Counted from the stretch's first letter, positions 8,285 through 15,367 are shown. The stretch is DNA of 30,299 bases from Bacillota bacterium (GCA_030706015.1 JAUZPI010000052.1:1-30299); one strand, 5' to 3'. The notes: generated from the sequence alone by a model not told the origin. A program made the numbers and translations.

Positions 8285-9256
8285 CTATTGATAATAAACC
8301 CATTTCTTTGATGCAATAAATTGAATCAAGCTCAGTATAGCTGTTAGAATAACCAGGAAGGTTGCCACAGCAGTAGCCTGTCCCATATTATAACTTTCAA
8401 AAGCAGCCTGATAATACATATAGAGAATTGTCCTTGTGCTACCTGCAGGGCCTCCCTGTGTTATAACCTGTATCTGGTCATAGGCCTGCAGTGAATTTAT
8501 AACATTTATTATTATCAAAAAGAATGTTGTGGGAGAAATTAATGGCATTGTAATACTTTTAATCTTTTGCCACCTTGAAGCCCCATCTATATAACTTGCC
8601 TCGTACAATTCTTTAGGTACTTTTTGAATGGCCTCAAGATAGAATACCATTGTCCATCCTATACCCTTCCATACTGTCACTACAATTATAACTACCATTG
8701 CTAAACTTGGACTTTCTGCCCACTGCAGCTTAGGCAAATGCATTATTTTCAAAATGTAGTTCGCAAGTCCCACTCGCGGTTCAAAAATCCAAGACCATAC
8801 AATAGATACTGCTACAGTTGGTGTTACCCAGGGGGAAAATATTATGGTTCTGAAAATCCCCATTCCCTTTAACTTTTTATTAAGCAGCATTGCCAATAAG
8901 AATCCTCCCACTATAGTTGGTATTAAGGTTCCCACAGTAAAATATGCTGTATTCCCCAGAACCTTATAAAAGTCCTTACTGCTAAACAAAGCCGTATAGT
9001 TTTTTAAACCTACTATCTTGTATTCCGGGCTCATAAAATCCCAATCTGTGAAGCTTAAATATGTAGAATAAAGCATTGGCCATATCCAAAAAGCTGCTAA
9101 CGGTATAAAACCCGGTAAAATGAACAGCAGAGCAGCTATACCTTGAGACTTTTTAAATTTTGTTTTTACCAATGAGAGAACATTGTTCTTACTCCTTTTT
9201 GAGCTCACAGTTTTCTTCTCATGGCATACTTCACGTTCTCTTATTTCCATACTCAA
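8285..9256 (-). CDS. ABC-transporter permease, MalF/UgpA type
   Basis: 323 aa with about six membrane segments after a basic N-terminal extension of about 35 residues. The coupling loop ELYEASYIDGASRWQKIKSI (about 217-236) is the EAA motif of binding-protein-dependent permeases. The reading frame can start at TTG 9256, six bases after AGGAG, or at ATG 9250, twelve bases after it; the spacing favours TTG. First gene of the uptake operon; the regulatory interval 9257-9404 separates it from the DeoR gene. Confidence 0.92.
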   Translation of the reverse strand: MSMEIREREVCHEKKTVSSKRSKNNVLSLVKTKFKKSQGIAALLFILPGFIPLAAFWIWPMLYSTYLSFTDWDFMSPEYKIVGLKNYTALFSSKDFYKVLGNTAYFTVGTLIPTIVGGFLLAMLLNKKLKGMGIFRTIIFSPWVTPTVAVSIVWSWIFEPRVGLANYILKIMHLPKLQWAESPSLAMVVIIVVTVWKGIGWTMVFYLEAIQKVPKELYEASYIDGASRWQKIKSITMPLISPTTFFLIIINVINSLQAYDQIQVITQGGPAGSTRTILYMYYQAAFESYNMGQATAVATFLVILTAILSLIQFIASKKWVYYQ

Positions 9257-9292
9257 AATGAACTCCTCTCTTTTTTTCCACCTGATAACTCT

Positions 9293-9404
9293 ATTATAGC
9301 TATTCTATTAATTAATCTTGTTATGGTTGTGTAAACACTAGGTTAAAATACACACAATTCCACATAATATCTTACCAAATACACATAAAGCCACATTTTT
9401 TTTC
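9293..9404 (-). promoter_or_regulatory. Promoter/operator interval of the ABC-transporter operon
   Basis: A TATAAT box lies at 9298-9293 on the minus strand but no good -35 is found 16-18 bases upstream, suggesting an activator-dependent or strongly regulated promoter. Upstream are two copies of TGTGTATTT (minus strand) and the palindrome gtgtaaacac at 9329-9338. These are candidate DeoR-regulator sites because the regulator gene is adjacent; no experiment is implied by the sequence. Confidence 0.4.
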
Positions 9405-9444
9405 AAAAGAAAAGTCAGGTACCAGCTTTCATCCAGCACCTGAC
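9405..9444 (-). terminator. Terminator of the DeoR-family gene
   Basis: GTCAGGT (9444-9438) pairs with ACCTGAC (9420-9414) around a 17-base loop that can pair further, and the minus strand continues TTTTCTTTT. It lies four bases past the regulator's stop codon and separates it from the operon promoter. Confidence 0.75.
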
Positions 9445-9447
9445 TCT

Positions 9448-10212
9448 CTAATTATTTATAATTTCCACTCCCAAGTTCATATACTTCTCTTTAACCTTAG
9501 AATTAAGATTGGAATCGGTAATAATCATATTTACTTTATCAAAGCTACATACGTTCAGCAGTGACACAACACCAAACTTAGTACTGTCCGCTACTACAAT
9601 AGTCTCCTGAGCACATTTCATCATAGCTTTCTTTATTCCTACTTCCCCTATTCCATAATCGGTTATGCCTGCACTGATAGATATACCGCTGCAGCTTGCA
9701 AAGGCTATATCTATGTGAAACTGCTGTATGAATTCCTCTGCCATAGCACCAACAATGCAGCGTTCCTCTTTTTTTATTACTCCTCCGGCCAAAATTATGG
9801 TATATTCCTGCATATCTGAAAGTTCTTCTGCTATAGCTATGGAATTTGTTATAACTGTAAGCTTTCTTATCTTTTTCTTTATGGCTTTAGCCACTTCCGT
9901 GTTAGTAGTGCTCACATCAAAAGCAATGGCTTGACCCTCGGATACATATCGTGCTGCAATTTCACTTATTTCTGCTTTTTCATTAATATGTTCTGTTTCT
10001 CTTACGGTGAAATTAACTTCATTTATGCCTACCTTCTCAAGTACTGCCCCGCCATACACCCTTTTCAGATATCCTTCCTTCTCAAGATACTCCAAATCTC
10101 GCCTTACTGTTTCAATTGATATATTAAAAAGCTTCATAAGATAGGATACCTTAACACTCTTCTCCTTTTCCAATAAATCCAGTATTTTTAAATGCCTTTC
10201 CTGTACAAGCAT
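9448..10212 (-). CDS. DeoR/GlpR-family transcriptional regulator
   Basis: 254 aa. Residues 1-57 form the DeoR winged helix (RHLKILDLLEKEKSVKVSYL, then ISIETVRRDLEYLEKEGYLK and RVYGGA). Residues about 75-235 form the DeoR sensor domain, related to sugar-phosphate isomerases, with the usual FDVSTTN, ITNSIAIAEEL, AGG and ADSTKFG motifs. Such proteins repress catabolic operons and are released by phosphorylated sugars or glycerol-3-phosphate. Its position directly upstream of, and on the same strand as, the UgpB-like operon suggests it controls that operon. Start at 10212 lacks a textbook ribosome binding site but matches family length. Confidence 0.9.
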   Translation of the reverse strand: MLVQERHLKILDLLEKEKSVKVSYLMKLFNISIETVRRDLEYLEKEGYLKRVYGGAVLEKVGINEVNFTVRETEHINEKAEISEIAARYVSEGQAIAFDVSTTNTEVAKAIKKKIRKLTVITNSIAIAEELSDMQEYTIILAGGVIKKEERCIVGAMAEEFIQQFHIDIAFASCSGISISAGITDYGIGEVGIKKAMMKCAQETIVVADSTKFGVVSLLNVCSFDKVNMIITDSNLNSKVKEKYMNLGVEIINN

Positions 10213-10288
10213 ACTATTCCACCCCTATTTTTGCTCTGCTGTAATAGCCATAAACATTTTAATGTAATTATATAATGATACTCTGAAA

Positions 10289-10576
10289 TTAGTAAATATC
10301 TTTGTTGTCAAACTGCATCCATTCGTCAAAACAACCACCACAACAAGCTTTCATAGAAGTCAAAAACACGCTAAATTCATCTTCTGACGTTATATCCTTA
10401 TACAATCCATCACAAATAGGACATACCCAATGTATAAGTTCGAACTTTGCTCCGTCAAATTTCATTCTTAAACGGATAGTTTTAATACTTTCTTTATTCT
10501 GTATTGCGGTATGTACATGAATACAAGTACCAGTAATGCCACTTCTTCCATGTCTTCCACAAAGAATTACACCCAT
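10289..10576 (-). CDS. Small Cys-rich hypothetical protein
   Basis: 95 aa from ATG 10576, chosen because GAGGGG lies seven bases upstream; the frame opens earlier, at 10603, without a ribosome binding site. Contains CPICDG (about 67-72) and CCGGC near the C-terminus, plus HVH, so it could bind a metal ion. The family is not recognised. It follows two immunity-type genes on the same strand and may be a third immunity protein of a polymorphic-toxin locus whose toxin is absent. Confidence 0.6.
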   Translation of the reverse strand: MGVILCGRHGRSGITGTCIHVHTAIQNKESIKTIRLRMKFDGAKFELIHWVCPICDGLYKDITSEDEFSVFLTSMKACCGGCFDEWMQFDNKDIY

Positions 10577-10624
10577 CCAATATCCCCTCAATTTATATAT
10601 CATTTATTTATGTAATATGTTTTC

Positions 10625-10816
10625 TTAATCATAATAACCCTTTGCAAAAACAATAACACCTTCTACTGGCTCGCCTGGTTTATCCTGTGCAAATGGAGCA
10701 TAAATGCCTATTCCAAATTTATGTGATGTAAAACCGCAATCATTCTCAATTTGCTCACTTGTCATACCGAATAAAATTGGTTCTGTTCCTATATATGGTT
10801 TAATCTCAAACTTCAT
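10625..10816 (-). pseudogene. Internally deleted immunity-like protein
   Basis: 63 aa with GGGGAG seven bases before ATG 10816. The first 25 residues (KPYIGTEPILFGMTSEQIE) match the N-terminus, and the last 36 (CGFTSHKFGIGIYAP, then PVEGVIVFAKGYYD) match the C-terminus, of a family of roughly 120-135 aa proteins found near contact-dependent and Rhs toxin loci. The middle, some 60-70 residues, is missing without loss of frame. I therefore regard it as an in-frame deletion derivative, probably non-functional, though a short stable product is possible. The family relation is from memory. Confidence 0.55.
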
Positions 10817-10820
10817 CCCA

Positions 10821-11186
10821 CTACTCCCCTATCTCCAACAGCTGAGGGTCATACCAAACATCTTCATACTCTCCAGCAATTAAAAATCTCCATCCTGGTG
10901 CTAACCCAAGATACTTTTTTATATTAGGATTCCAATCGTCTAAATGAGATACATGTAATGGTACAAAGAAATCCTGGTCTTGCGAAAATTCTTCCCCCGC
11001 CCATATATACCAACCTGTAGTGTTCCCTTCCAGTTGGCATCGTAGACCATTGATAGGCATTATGTTTTCTTTTACATTTAATGCAATTCCTAATTTAAAA
11101 TCATCTCTACTCTCTACAAATTCAGACCCATATTTATTGCATATAGCCTGTTGTTCTTCTATCACTTGTTTGCAATTTTTATTCAT
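10821..11186 (-). CDS. Imm33/DUF2185-type immunity protein
   Basis: 121 aa. The string INGLRCQLEGNTTGWYIWAG followed by DQDFFVPLHVSHL, KKYLGLAPGWRFLIAGEYED and VWYD is the diagnostic core of the Imm33-like (DUF2185) domain, which neutralises toxins of polymorphic toxin systems. Acts in the cytoplasm. The ribosome binding site GAGAGGA is about eleven bases upstream. No toxin gene is present nearby, so it is an orphan immunity gene, kept perhaps against toxins of neighbouring strains. The next gene begins four bases after its stop. Confidence 0.8.
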   Translation of the reverse strand: MNKNCKQVIEEQQAICNKYGSEFVESRDDFKLGIALNVKENIMPINGLRCQLEGNTTGWYIWAGEEFSQDQDFFVPLHVSHLDDWNPNIKKYLGLAPGWRFLIAGEYEDVWYDPQLLEIGE

Positions 11187-11341
11187 ACCAATTTATCCTC
11201 TCGTTCTTGTTAAAACTTAAATTTTGAAAACTTATAAATTAGTAGTTATGCTAACCGTTTTTGAAAAATAACTTTAATAAAATGAAATTACTTTTTCAGA
11301 CTTCTTCATCTCATATACCTCTAAAAATAAATACATTTATT

Positions 11342-11899
11342 TTAATCATTAAATGGCGGTTCATCTAAGTATTTTGAAAATGTATCAACATACCTACTGC
11401 CGAAAGTTATGTTTGTAATTTGTGAATATGGAACTTTTATAGGGCTATCATTCCAAATACCATCAGCATCAAAATTCCAAATATAAGCAAAGTTCTTATA
11501 GATTTTTTCAATCCTTCCTATAACAAATTCAGAATCCTCATCATCAATACTTTTCTTTTCTACAATAATATTTCTTTTCATTTTCTTTAGACTTTCAAAT
11601 ACAGATTTCCAGTCAGTGATATCAACATTGGGAACAGCAATATCTGTTGTTAACCCTTCATATTTTAGAATTTTATCGCACATATCATTCTTTATCTTTA
11701 CCTTTATCAAATCTTTAAATCTATATATACTAAACCCATCAAAAATGAAATCATATTCATTAATTGCTAGAAACAGTTTATCGTTTATAGTCAACGGGAT
11801 TAAATTATAATAAACTGAAGCATAACAAAAATACGCATTAATAACATTGATATTTTCTGATGCACTTTTAACCAATTCCTTGATTTCTCCTCTTTTCAT
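11342..11899 (-). CDS. Hypothetical protein, possible immunity protein
   Basis: 185 aa from ATG 11899 behind AGGTGGAG. No membrane segment or signal peptide. Predicted beta-rich in residues 30-70 (IPLTINDKLFLAINEYDFIF, then FSIYRFKDLIKVKIKNDMC) and 120-170, with a Sm-like flavour in the repeated short strands (VIGRIEKIYKNFAYIWNFDA). I do not recognise the family. Its size, acidic character and location next to Imm33 genes fit an immunity role, but this is inference from context. Confidence 0.65.
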   Translation of the reverse strand: MKRGEIKELVKSASENINVINAYFCYASVYYNLIPLTINDKLFLAINEYDFIFDGFSIYRFKDLIKVKIKNDMCDKILKYEGLTTDIAVPNVDITDWKSVFESLKKMKRNIIVEKKSIDDEDSEFVIGRIEKIYKNFAYIWNFDADGIWNDSPIKVPYSQITNITFGSRYVDTFSKYLDEPPFND

Positions 11900-12137
11900 G
11901 TCTCCACCTCACAAAAACAACAATATATTGAAGTTTTATATTTTTATATTCTTAATATAATATTTGCTGTCACTTTCCTCTGGTTTATTAAAATAATACG
12001 TATTCATTATTCTCACCCATATCCACATTGTACCATAATTACATATAATCTAAAATAACATCAACATCCATAAAATTGTACTGGAATCACACTTATTTAA
12101 TCCTAAGCATTAAATAAATTTTCGCGAGAAAAGAAAA

Positions 12138-12160
12138 ATGAGCAGATATTGTCTGCTCAT
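12138..12160 (-). terminator. Terminator downstream of interrupted tRNA-Ser
   Basis: Perfect 9-bp stem ATGAGCAGA / TCTGCTCAT with a 5-nt loop, followed on the minus strand by TTTTCTTTT. It lies eight bases past the tRNA 3' end, so the interrupted tRNA locus still has an intact terminator. Confidence 0.85.
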
Positions 12161-12168
12161 TTTAATGG

Positions 12169-12325
12169 CGGAGAGAGGGGGATTCGTTCCGGGGCTACTT
12201 AAGAGTAGCAGCTACTGCTGCCAAGTAGCTAGCTCTCGGTCATTTAGACCTTCAACCCCACGGCACGGTATGACCCGTGCACTTGATTTCGAGTCAAGCA
12301 CCTTCGACCTCTCGGACATCTCTCC
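12169..12325 (-). tRNA. tRNA-Ser(CGA) interrupted in the T-loop by a 67-nt insertion
   Basis: The 5' part, from acceptor strand GGAGAGA through D-arm, anticodon arm (loop CTCGAAA, anticodon CGA) and long variable arm, is identical or nearly identical to the intact tRNA-Ser at 17326-17414. The T-loop TTCGAAT is split after its second T; 67 nt (12187-12253) intervene before CGAATCCCCC and the 3' acceptor strand TCTCTCC. The T-stem is still four or five G-C pairs although its sequence changed from GAGGG/CCCTC. The insert folds into two hairpins: GCTACTT/AAGTAGC with inner GCAGC/GCTGC, and GGTC/GACC. Unless the insert is removed or tolerated, the RNA cannot make the normal elbow. It may be a pseudogene, tolerable because the other copy is intact. 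Confidence 0.8.
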
Positions 12326-12394
12326 ATATATATACCATATAATTATACTATAGTATTACCTTTTTATTCAAAAAAGTCAGTTTCAAAAAAAGCG

Positions 12395-12424
12395 CAAGTT
12401 TTTCAGTGATTACCGAAAAACTTG
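12395..12424 (-). terminator. Terminator after the ferredoxin remnant
   Basis: Perfect 10-bp stem CAAGTTTTTC / GAAAAACTTG with a 10-nt loop; minus-strand continuation CGCTTTTTTTG. It is the counterpart of the terminator at 17479-17517 in the right-hand repeat. Confidence 0.75.
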
Positions 12425-12434
12425 GGATTAATAA

Positions 12435-12464
12435 TTATTCTTCAGCGATTGCAGTTACAGGGCA
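12435..12464 (-). pseudogene. Ferredoxin gene remnant (last nine codons)
   Basis: The minus strand reads CPVTAIAEE and stop, matching CPVNAITVE at the end of the intact ferredoxin at 17523. Everything from the start codon to the codon before this cysteine is deleted; the flanking DNA on both sides (12380-12430 and 12470-12650) is homologous to the flanks of the intact gene. It is the footprint of a deletion in a duplicated tRNA-Ser/ferredoxin segment. Confidence 0.7.
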
Positions 12465-12465
12465 T

Positions 12466-12739
12466 ATATAAAAATGCCAATTATATTTCTAATTTGAGTA
12501 CAGTAGAATAAGTAAAAACTATTAACTAAGAACTAAGAACTATTAACTCTTACCTATTATCTCTTACCTCTCACCTAAATATTAGCACTAAATAATTAAT
12601 GAATCTGTAACAATAGTTAGCACTTTCACTATTTATTTAATTGTATTTATGCACATAATAGTATAAGCAAAACTTTAAGTCTTTTTATATTGTAGTTTCC
12701 AAAATAAATATTATTCCTGTTATGATATGAGGTAATTAT
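12466..12739. other. Gene-free interval with repeat-rich, AT-rich DNA
   Basis: 12470-12650 is the left copy of the upstream ferredoxin region (compare 17775-17945: shared atttgagtacagt, acctaaatatta and ctgtaaca). 12513-12575 is a run of short near-repeats (actattaac, taagaac, ctcttacc). No gene or clear promoter was found; GAGG six bases before 12740 is the ribosome binding site of the transporter gene. Confidence 0.5.
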
Positions 12740-14176
12740 ATGCGTAAACTGACCTTTGTGGCTTTTTCTTTAGCAGAAGGAGCTGTAATAATACCAAATT
12801 TAATATTTGTGGGACTAATATACAACCATTATGGCAATTATTCTTACATTTTTCCATTTGTTCTGTTATATGCTTTTGAAAAGGCTGGAATTTTTTCTAT
12901 TAAGGGTTTTGGCGAATTATTAAATCCGTATCCCATGGTTAAAAGATTGATGATTCTCACATTCGTTGGCTCCATATTCATGATGGCGGGCATCTGGTCC
13001 CATATTCTATGGGATATTGGCGCAATCCTAATCGGTGTGGGTTTATCAGCCTATCCAGCACTTTTTAGAACCATAGTTGACATACAAAAAGAATTGAATA
13101 TATCAACGGATCAAAAGGCTGTTAATAAAGCTTACCTGTTTTTATTAGTGTTTATTGCAGTGGTAATAAGCATAAGACATACTCATTACAGCTTAATCTT
13201 CCTGCTGTTTTTTATTTATATCACGCTTGTATGTCTTTATATTTGGAAGCTTGAAATACCCGATTCATTAATAAATCAGCCCATATTCCGTAAAAAGAAA
13301 AACTCTAAAAAATATTTCACTGCTTCACTGCTTATACTGCTTTTTGCACTGGGTGTACGTTTTTTGAAACAAACAGCCAATGTATACTTTATCCTTCTAG
13401 TGTTTCTCGTATTGTGCATATTCATTTTTGCGTTGAATATTCCACAAAAAAGAAGCCTAAATAAAAGCTCATTACATACATTATTAATCGGCGGTATAAG
13501 GAATTATTTAACGATCTACAGCCTGATTTTTTTTACAGCAATCGGTCAGTCTACGAAGGTCATGATAAGCTATGCGTTAATTACTGCTGGAATGTTTATC
13601 TCTATGCTTTTTACACAAAAATTGAATAATGTATTAAAGCTTACAGAGCCATTTAAATTTTATCCGATGACTACCAGCCGTAGTACTCCCGCTTCTATAA
13701 GCGGAGTATTACGGCTGCTACGTCCCTGGATAACGATTTCTAACCTTGAGGCGGGGTTTAAAACCCCATCTCAAGCTAAGAACTCTGTTTATCTTTTGGG
13801 AAGTTGCTTTGGTATGATATTGATGTTGATACCATACTGCTATTTTATAGGCATAACTGTTTCTGCCTTTTTCGTAACCTCTGCCAATAAAGACGCAACG
13901 CATAATATTATAACTGAGGAAAATATCGCAGCTTATGAGAAGCGGCTTGTGAAAGCAAGATTTTATGGTTTAGGTGCCATCATCCAGCAGGCTGTTTTTC
14001 TTATTGTACTGTTGTCCGTATCGTTCTTTTTAAACGGCAAAGCAAATTTAGCTCTTAGTGCTTACGTCTATCTTTCAGCAACACCTCAATTGACTACTAC
14101 ATTCCACATTACAGGATTGATTTGTACTCTTATTACAGTAGCATGTAGTCTTATATTAACTAAAAATAAACCCTAG
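12740..14176 (+). CDS. MFS-like membrane transporter carrying an in-frame 43-codon insertion
   Basis: 478 aa with about twelve hydrophobic segments, starting at ATG 12740 after GAGG at six bases. The overall hydropathy fits an MFS-type permease; the subfamily and substrate are not recognised. Residues 309-351 (PMTTSRSTPASISG to AKNSVY) are hydrophilic and are encoded entirely by a 129-bp structured element (13664-13792) that recurs at 29.5 kb. Removing it joins KLTEPFKFY directly to LLGSCFGMILM, which reads as a natural loop-to-helix transition. The insertion is a multiple of three and has no stop in this frame, so a full-length product is possible, but function is uncertain. It is the only plus-strand gene in the accessory segment. 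Confidence 0.75.
   Translation: MRKLTFVAFSLAEGAVIIPNLIFVGLIYNHYGNYSYIFPFVLLYAFEKAGIFSIKGFGELLNPYPMVKRLMILTFVGSIFMMAGIWSHILWDIGAILIGVGLSAYPALFRTIVDIQKELNISTDQKAVNKAYLFLLVFIAVVISIRHTHYSLIFLLFFIYITLVCLYIWKLEIPDSLINQPIFRKKKNSKKYFTASLLILLFALGVRFLKQTANVYFILLVFLVLCIFIFALNIPQKRSLNKSSLHTLLIGGIRNYLTIYSLIFFTAIGQSTKVMISYALITAGMFISMLFTQKLNNVLKLTEPFKFYPMTTSRSTPASISGVLRLLRPWITISNLEAGFKTPSQAKNSVYLLGSCFGMILMLIPYCYFIGITVSAFFVTSANKDATHNIITEENIAAYEKRLVKARFYGLGAIIQQAVFLIVLLSVSFFLNGKANLALSAYVYLSATPQLTTTFHITGLICTLITVACSLILTKNKP
13659..13792 (+). mobile_element. Two-hairpin 129-bp element, copy 1 (IS200/IS605-like non-autonomous element, putative)
   Basis: The inserted DNA 13664-13792 follows the pentamer tttat (13659-13663) and itself ends in gtttat. 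Left hairpin 13676-13716: AGCCGTA / TACGGCT arms enclosing TACTCC / GGAGTA and CGCTT / AAGCG. Then the invariant core ccctggataacgatttcta (13724-13742), right hairpin 13745-13775 (CTTGAG / CTCAAG with inner GGGGTTT / AAACCCC) and the invariant end ctaagaactctgtttat. No terminal inverted repeats and no clear target duplication beyond tttat. Subterminal hairpins, insertion 3' of a short fixed target and seamless joining are the hallmarks of Y1-transposase (IS200/IS605) elements; assignment is inference. Confidence 0.7.
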
Positions 14177-14200
14177 CTTCATCAAAAATCCGCGTGAAAA

Positions 14201-14226
14201 GCCTCTAGCAAAAACTGCCAGAGCCT
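14201..14226 (-). terminator. Imperfect stem-loop downstream of tRNA-Ser fragment
   Basis: On the minus strand GGCTCTGGCA pairs with TGCTAGAGGC around GTTTT, followed by TTTTC. It was probably the original tRNA-Ser terminator, and lies 25 bases past the plus-strand transporter stop, where it could also act. A diverged relative lies at 2439-2463. Confidence 0.55.
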
Positions 14227-14237
14227 CTTGTATTTGG

Positions 14238-14360
14238 CGGAGAGAAAGGTATTCGGTCTGGGGCTGCTTAAGAGTGGCATCTCCCGCTGCCAAGTAGCCC
14301 GGTGAAGGTTATTTAGATCCTCATCCCCCAGCACGGTGTAACCTGTGCACTTGATTTCGA
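14238..14360 (-). pseudogene. Truncated tRNA-Ser with 67-nt T-loop insertion
   Basis: Matches the tRNA-Ser(CGA) from the anticodon (TTTCGA complement at 14351-14360) through the variable arm to the 3' acceptor strand TCTCTCC; the 5' acceptor, D-arm and half of the anticodon arm are missing. A 67-nt insert (14256-14322) sits at exactly the same T-loop position as in the 12.2-kb copy but has diverged: outer stem GGGCTACTT with AAGCAGCCC, inner GGCA / TGCC. The T-stem itself no longer pairs, so this copy is dead as a tRNA. It borders the 3' end of the TPR gene. Confidence 0.75.
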
Positions 14361-14372
14361 ATATGTAAAAAT

Positions 14373-15161
14373 TTAATTAAGATTTATAGTATACTCTCTC
14401 GCTATATCCGAAAAATAATTCTTATAATTGCATTCAGCTGCTTCTGAGAAATACCTTTTAGCCTTTTCCTTATCCCCTATCTTCTGATAATACAAGCCAA
14501 GCATAAATTTTTCAGAAACATTTCTAGTATACTCATCTATATATAAAACAGTATAGATTCCAAATATAAACTTCTTTTTGTTTGTTTTTTCATGATACTC
14601 TTGTAGAAGTTTATTAGTATCTACTTTGTTATCTAACTCAATAGAAATAAGAGCTTGTAACAATATTGACTCAGGCATGTCTAATAGTTTTCTGGATTTA
14701 ATAATTAATTCCTCTGCCTTATCTAGGTTGCGTTCTAAGAAATATAAATTTAAAGAAACTAATGCATAATATCCAGCCTTCATATTTTTATCCAATTTAT
14801 TATCTTCTACTGTATAGAGCAAATCTAAACTTTCCTGAAACTGCCCAATCCTATGATAGCAGCCAGCCACATTTATTAGGTGTTGCTGCTTATATCCCCT
14901 TCTTCCATTAAACTTCTGATGTTTCTCCTCATAATATTTAATTAATTCATCATATCTGCCACTACTTAACATATCTTTCTGACGCTTAAAATCTTTATGC
15001 ATCAATATAGCGGTCATTACAATTATATATATAACTAGCAAAACGAAAATGGTCTTCAAAAAGTATATTATATCAATATCATACTTAATTAAAAAGAAAC
15101 TTAAAACTAGTCCCAGAACTACCGAAATACTTATTACCTTCTTCATATTATACTTCTTCAT
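14373..15161 (-). CDS. Membrane-anchored TPR-like protein
   Basis: 262 aa with GGGGGG five bases before ATG 15161. Two hydrophobic segments (about 10-25 and 31-52) put the protein in the membrane with a cytoplasmic C-terminus. Residues 65-255 are helical pairs of tetratricopeptide type (for example HLINVAGCYHRIGQFQESLD, ALVSLNLYFLERNLDKAEEL and LGLYYQKIGDKEKAKRYFSE). TPR domains serve as protein-protein adaptors; the partner is unknown. A stand-alone gene with its own promoter. Confidence 0.8.
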   Translation of the reverse strand: MKKYNMKKVISISVVLGLVLSFFLIKYDIDIIYFLKTIFVLLVIYIIVMTAILMHKDFKRQKDMLSSGRYDELIKYYEEKHQKFNGRRGYKQQHLINVAGCYHRIGQFQESLDLLYTVEDNKLDKNMKAGYYALVSLNLYFLERNLDKAEELIIKSRKLLDMPESILLQALISIELDNKVDTNKLLQEYHEKTNKKKFIFGIYTVLYIDEYTRNVSEKFMLGLYYQKIGDKEKAKRYFSEAAECNYKNYFSDIAREYTINLN

Positions 15162-15229
15162 ATTATCCCCCCAATATCCTATGTAAGCTTTTCCTTATGT
15201 GAATTAAATATCCCTAATCATAATTTTTA

Positions 15230-15259
15230 ATTATATTCTTATTTTACTTTATCCTGCAA
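15230..15259 (-). promoter_or_regulatory. Promoter of the TPR-protein gene
   Basis: Minus-strand TTGCAG (15259-15254) and TATAAT (15235-15230), 18 bases apart, about 70 bases upstream of the start codon. Confidence 0.5.
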
Positions 15260-15367
15260 GTGTACAAAATGTACTGAAAATACAGTTTTTCATTAACTTG
15301 ACTTATTAACCTGTCCAACCTAACTATACTTTTTCCATCCCTGTTTTTGATTAATTTTGATCATTGA

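Noticed and set aside
12187..12253. Group I intron in tRNA-Ser
   Set aside because: 67 nt is far too short and lacks the P, Q, R and S core elements; known tRNA group I introns lie in the anticodon loop.
12138..12353. Plus-strand 71-aa frame over the interrupted tRNA
   Set aside because: It is antisense to a tRNA and terminator, without a ribosome binding site.
13664..13792. Normal protein-coding part of the transporter gene
   Set aside because: The same DNA recurs at 29.5 kb in an unrelated gene, the segment is hydrophilic in a membrane protein, and its two hairpins covary.
14201..14226. Riboswitch or conserved small RNA based on the shared TGGCAGTTTTTGC loop (also near 2439-2463)
   Set aside because: Best explained as related terminators downstream of duplicated tRNA-Ser copies.
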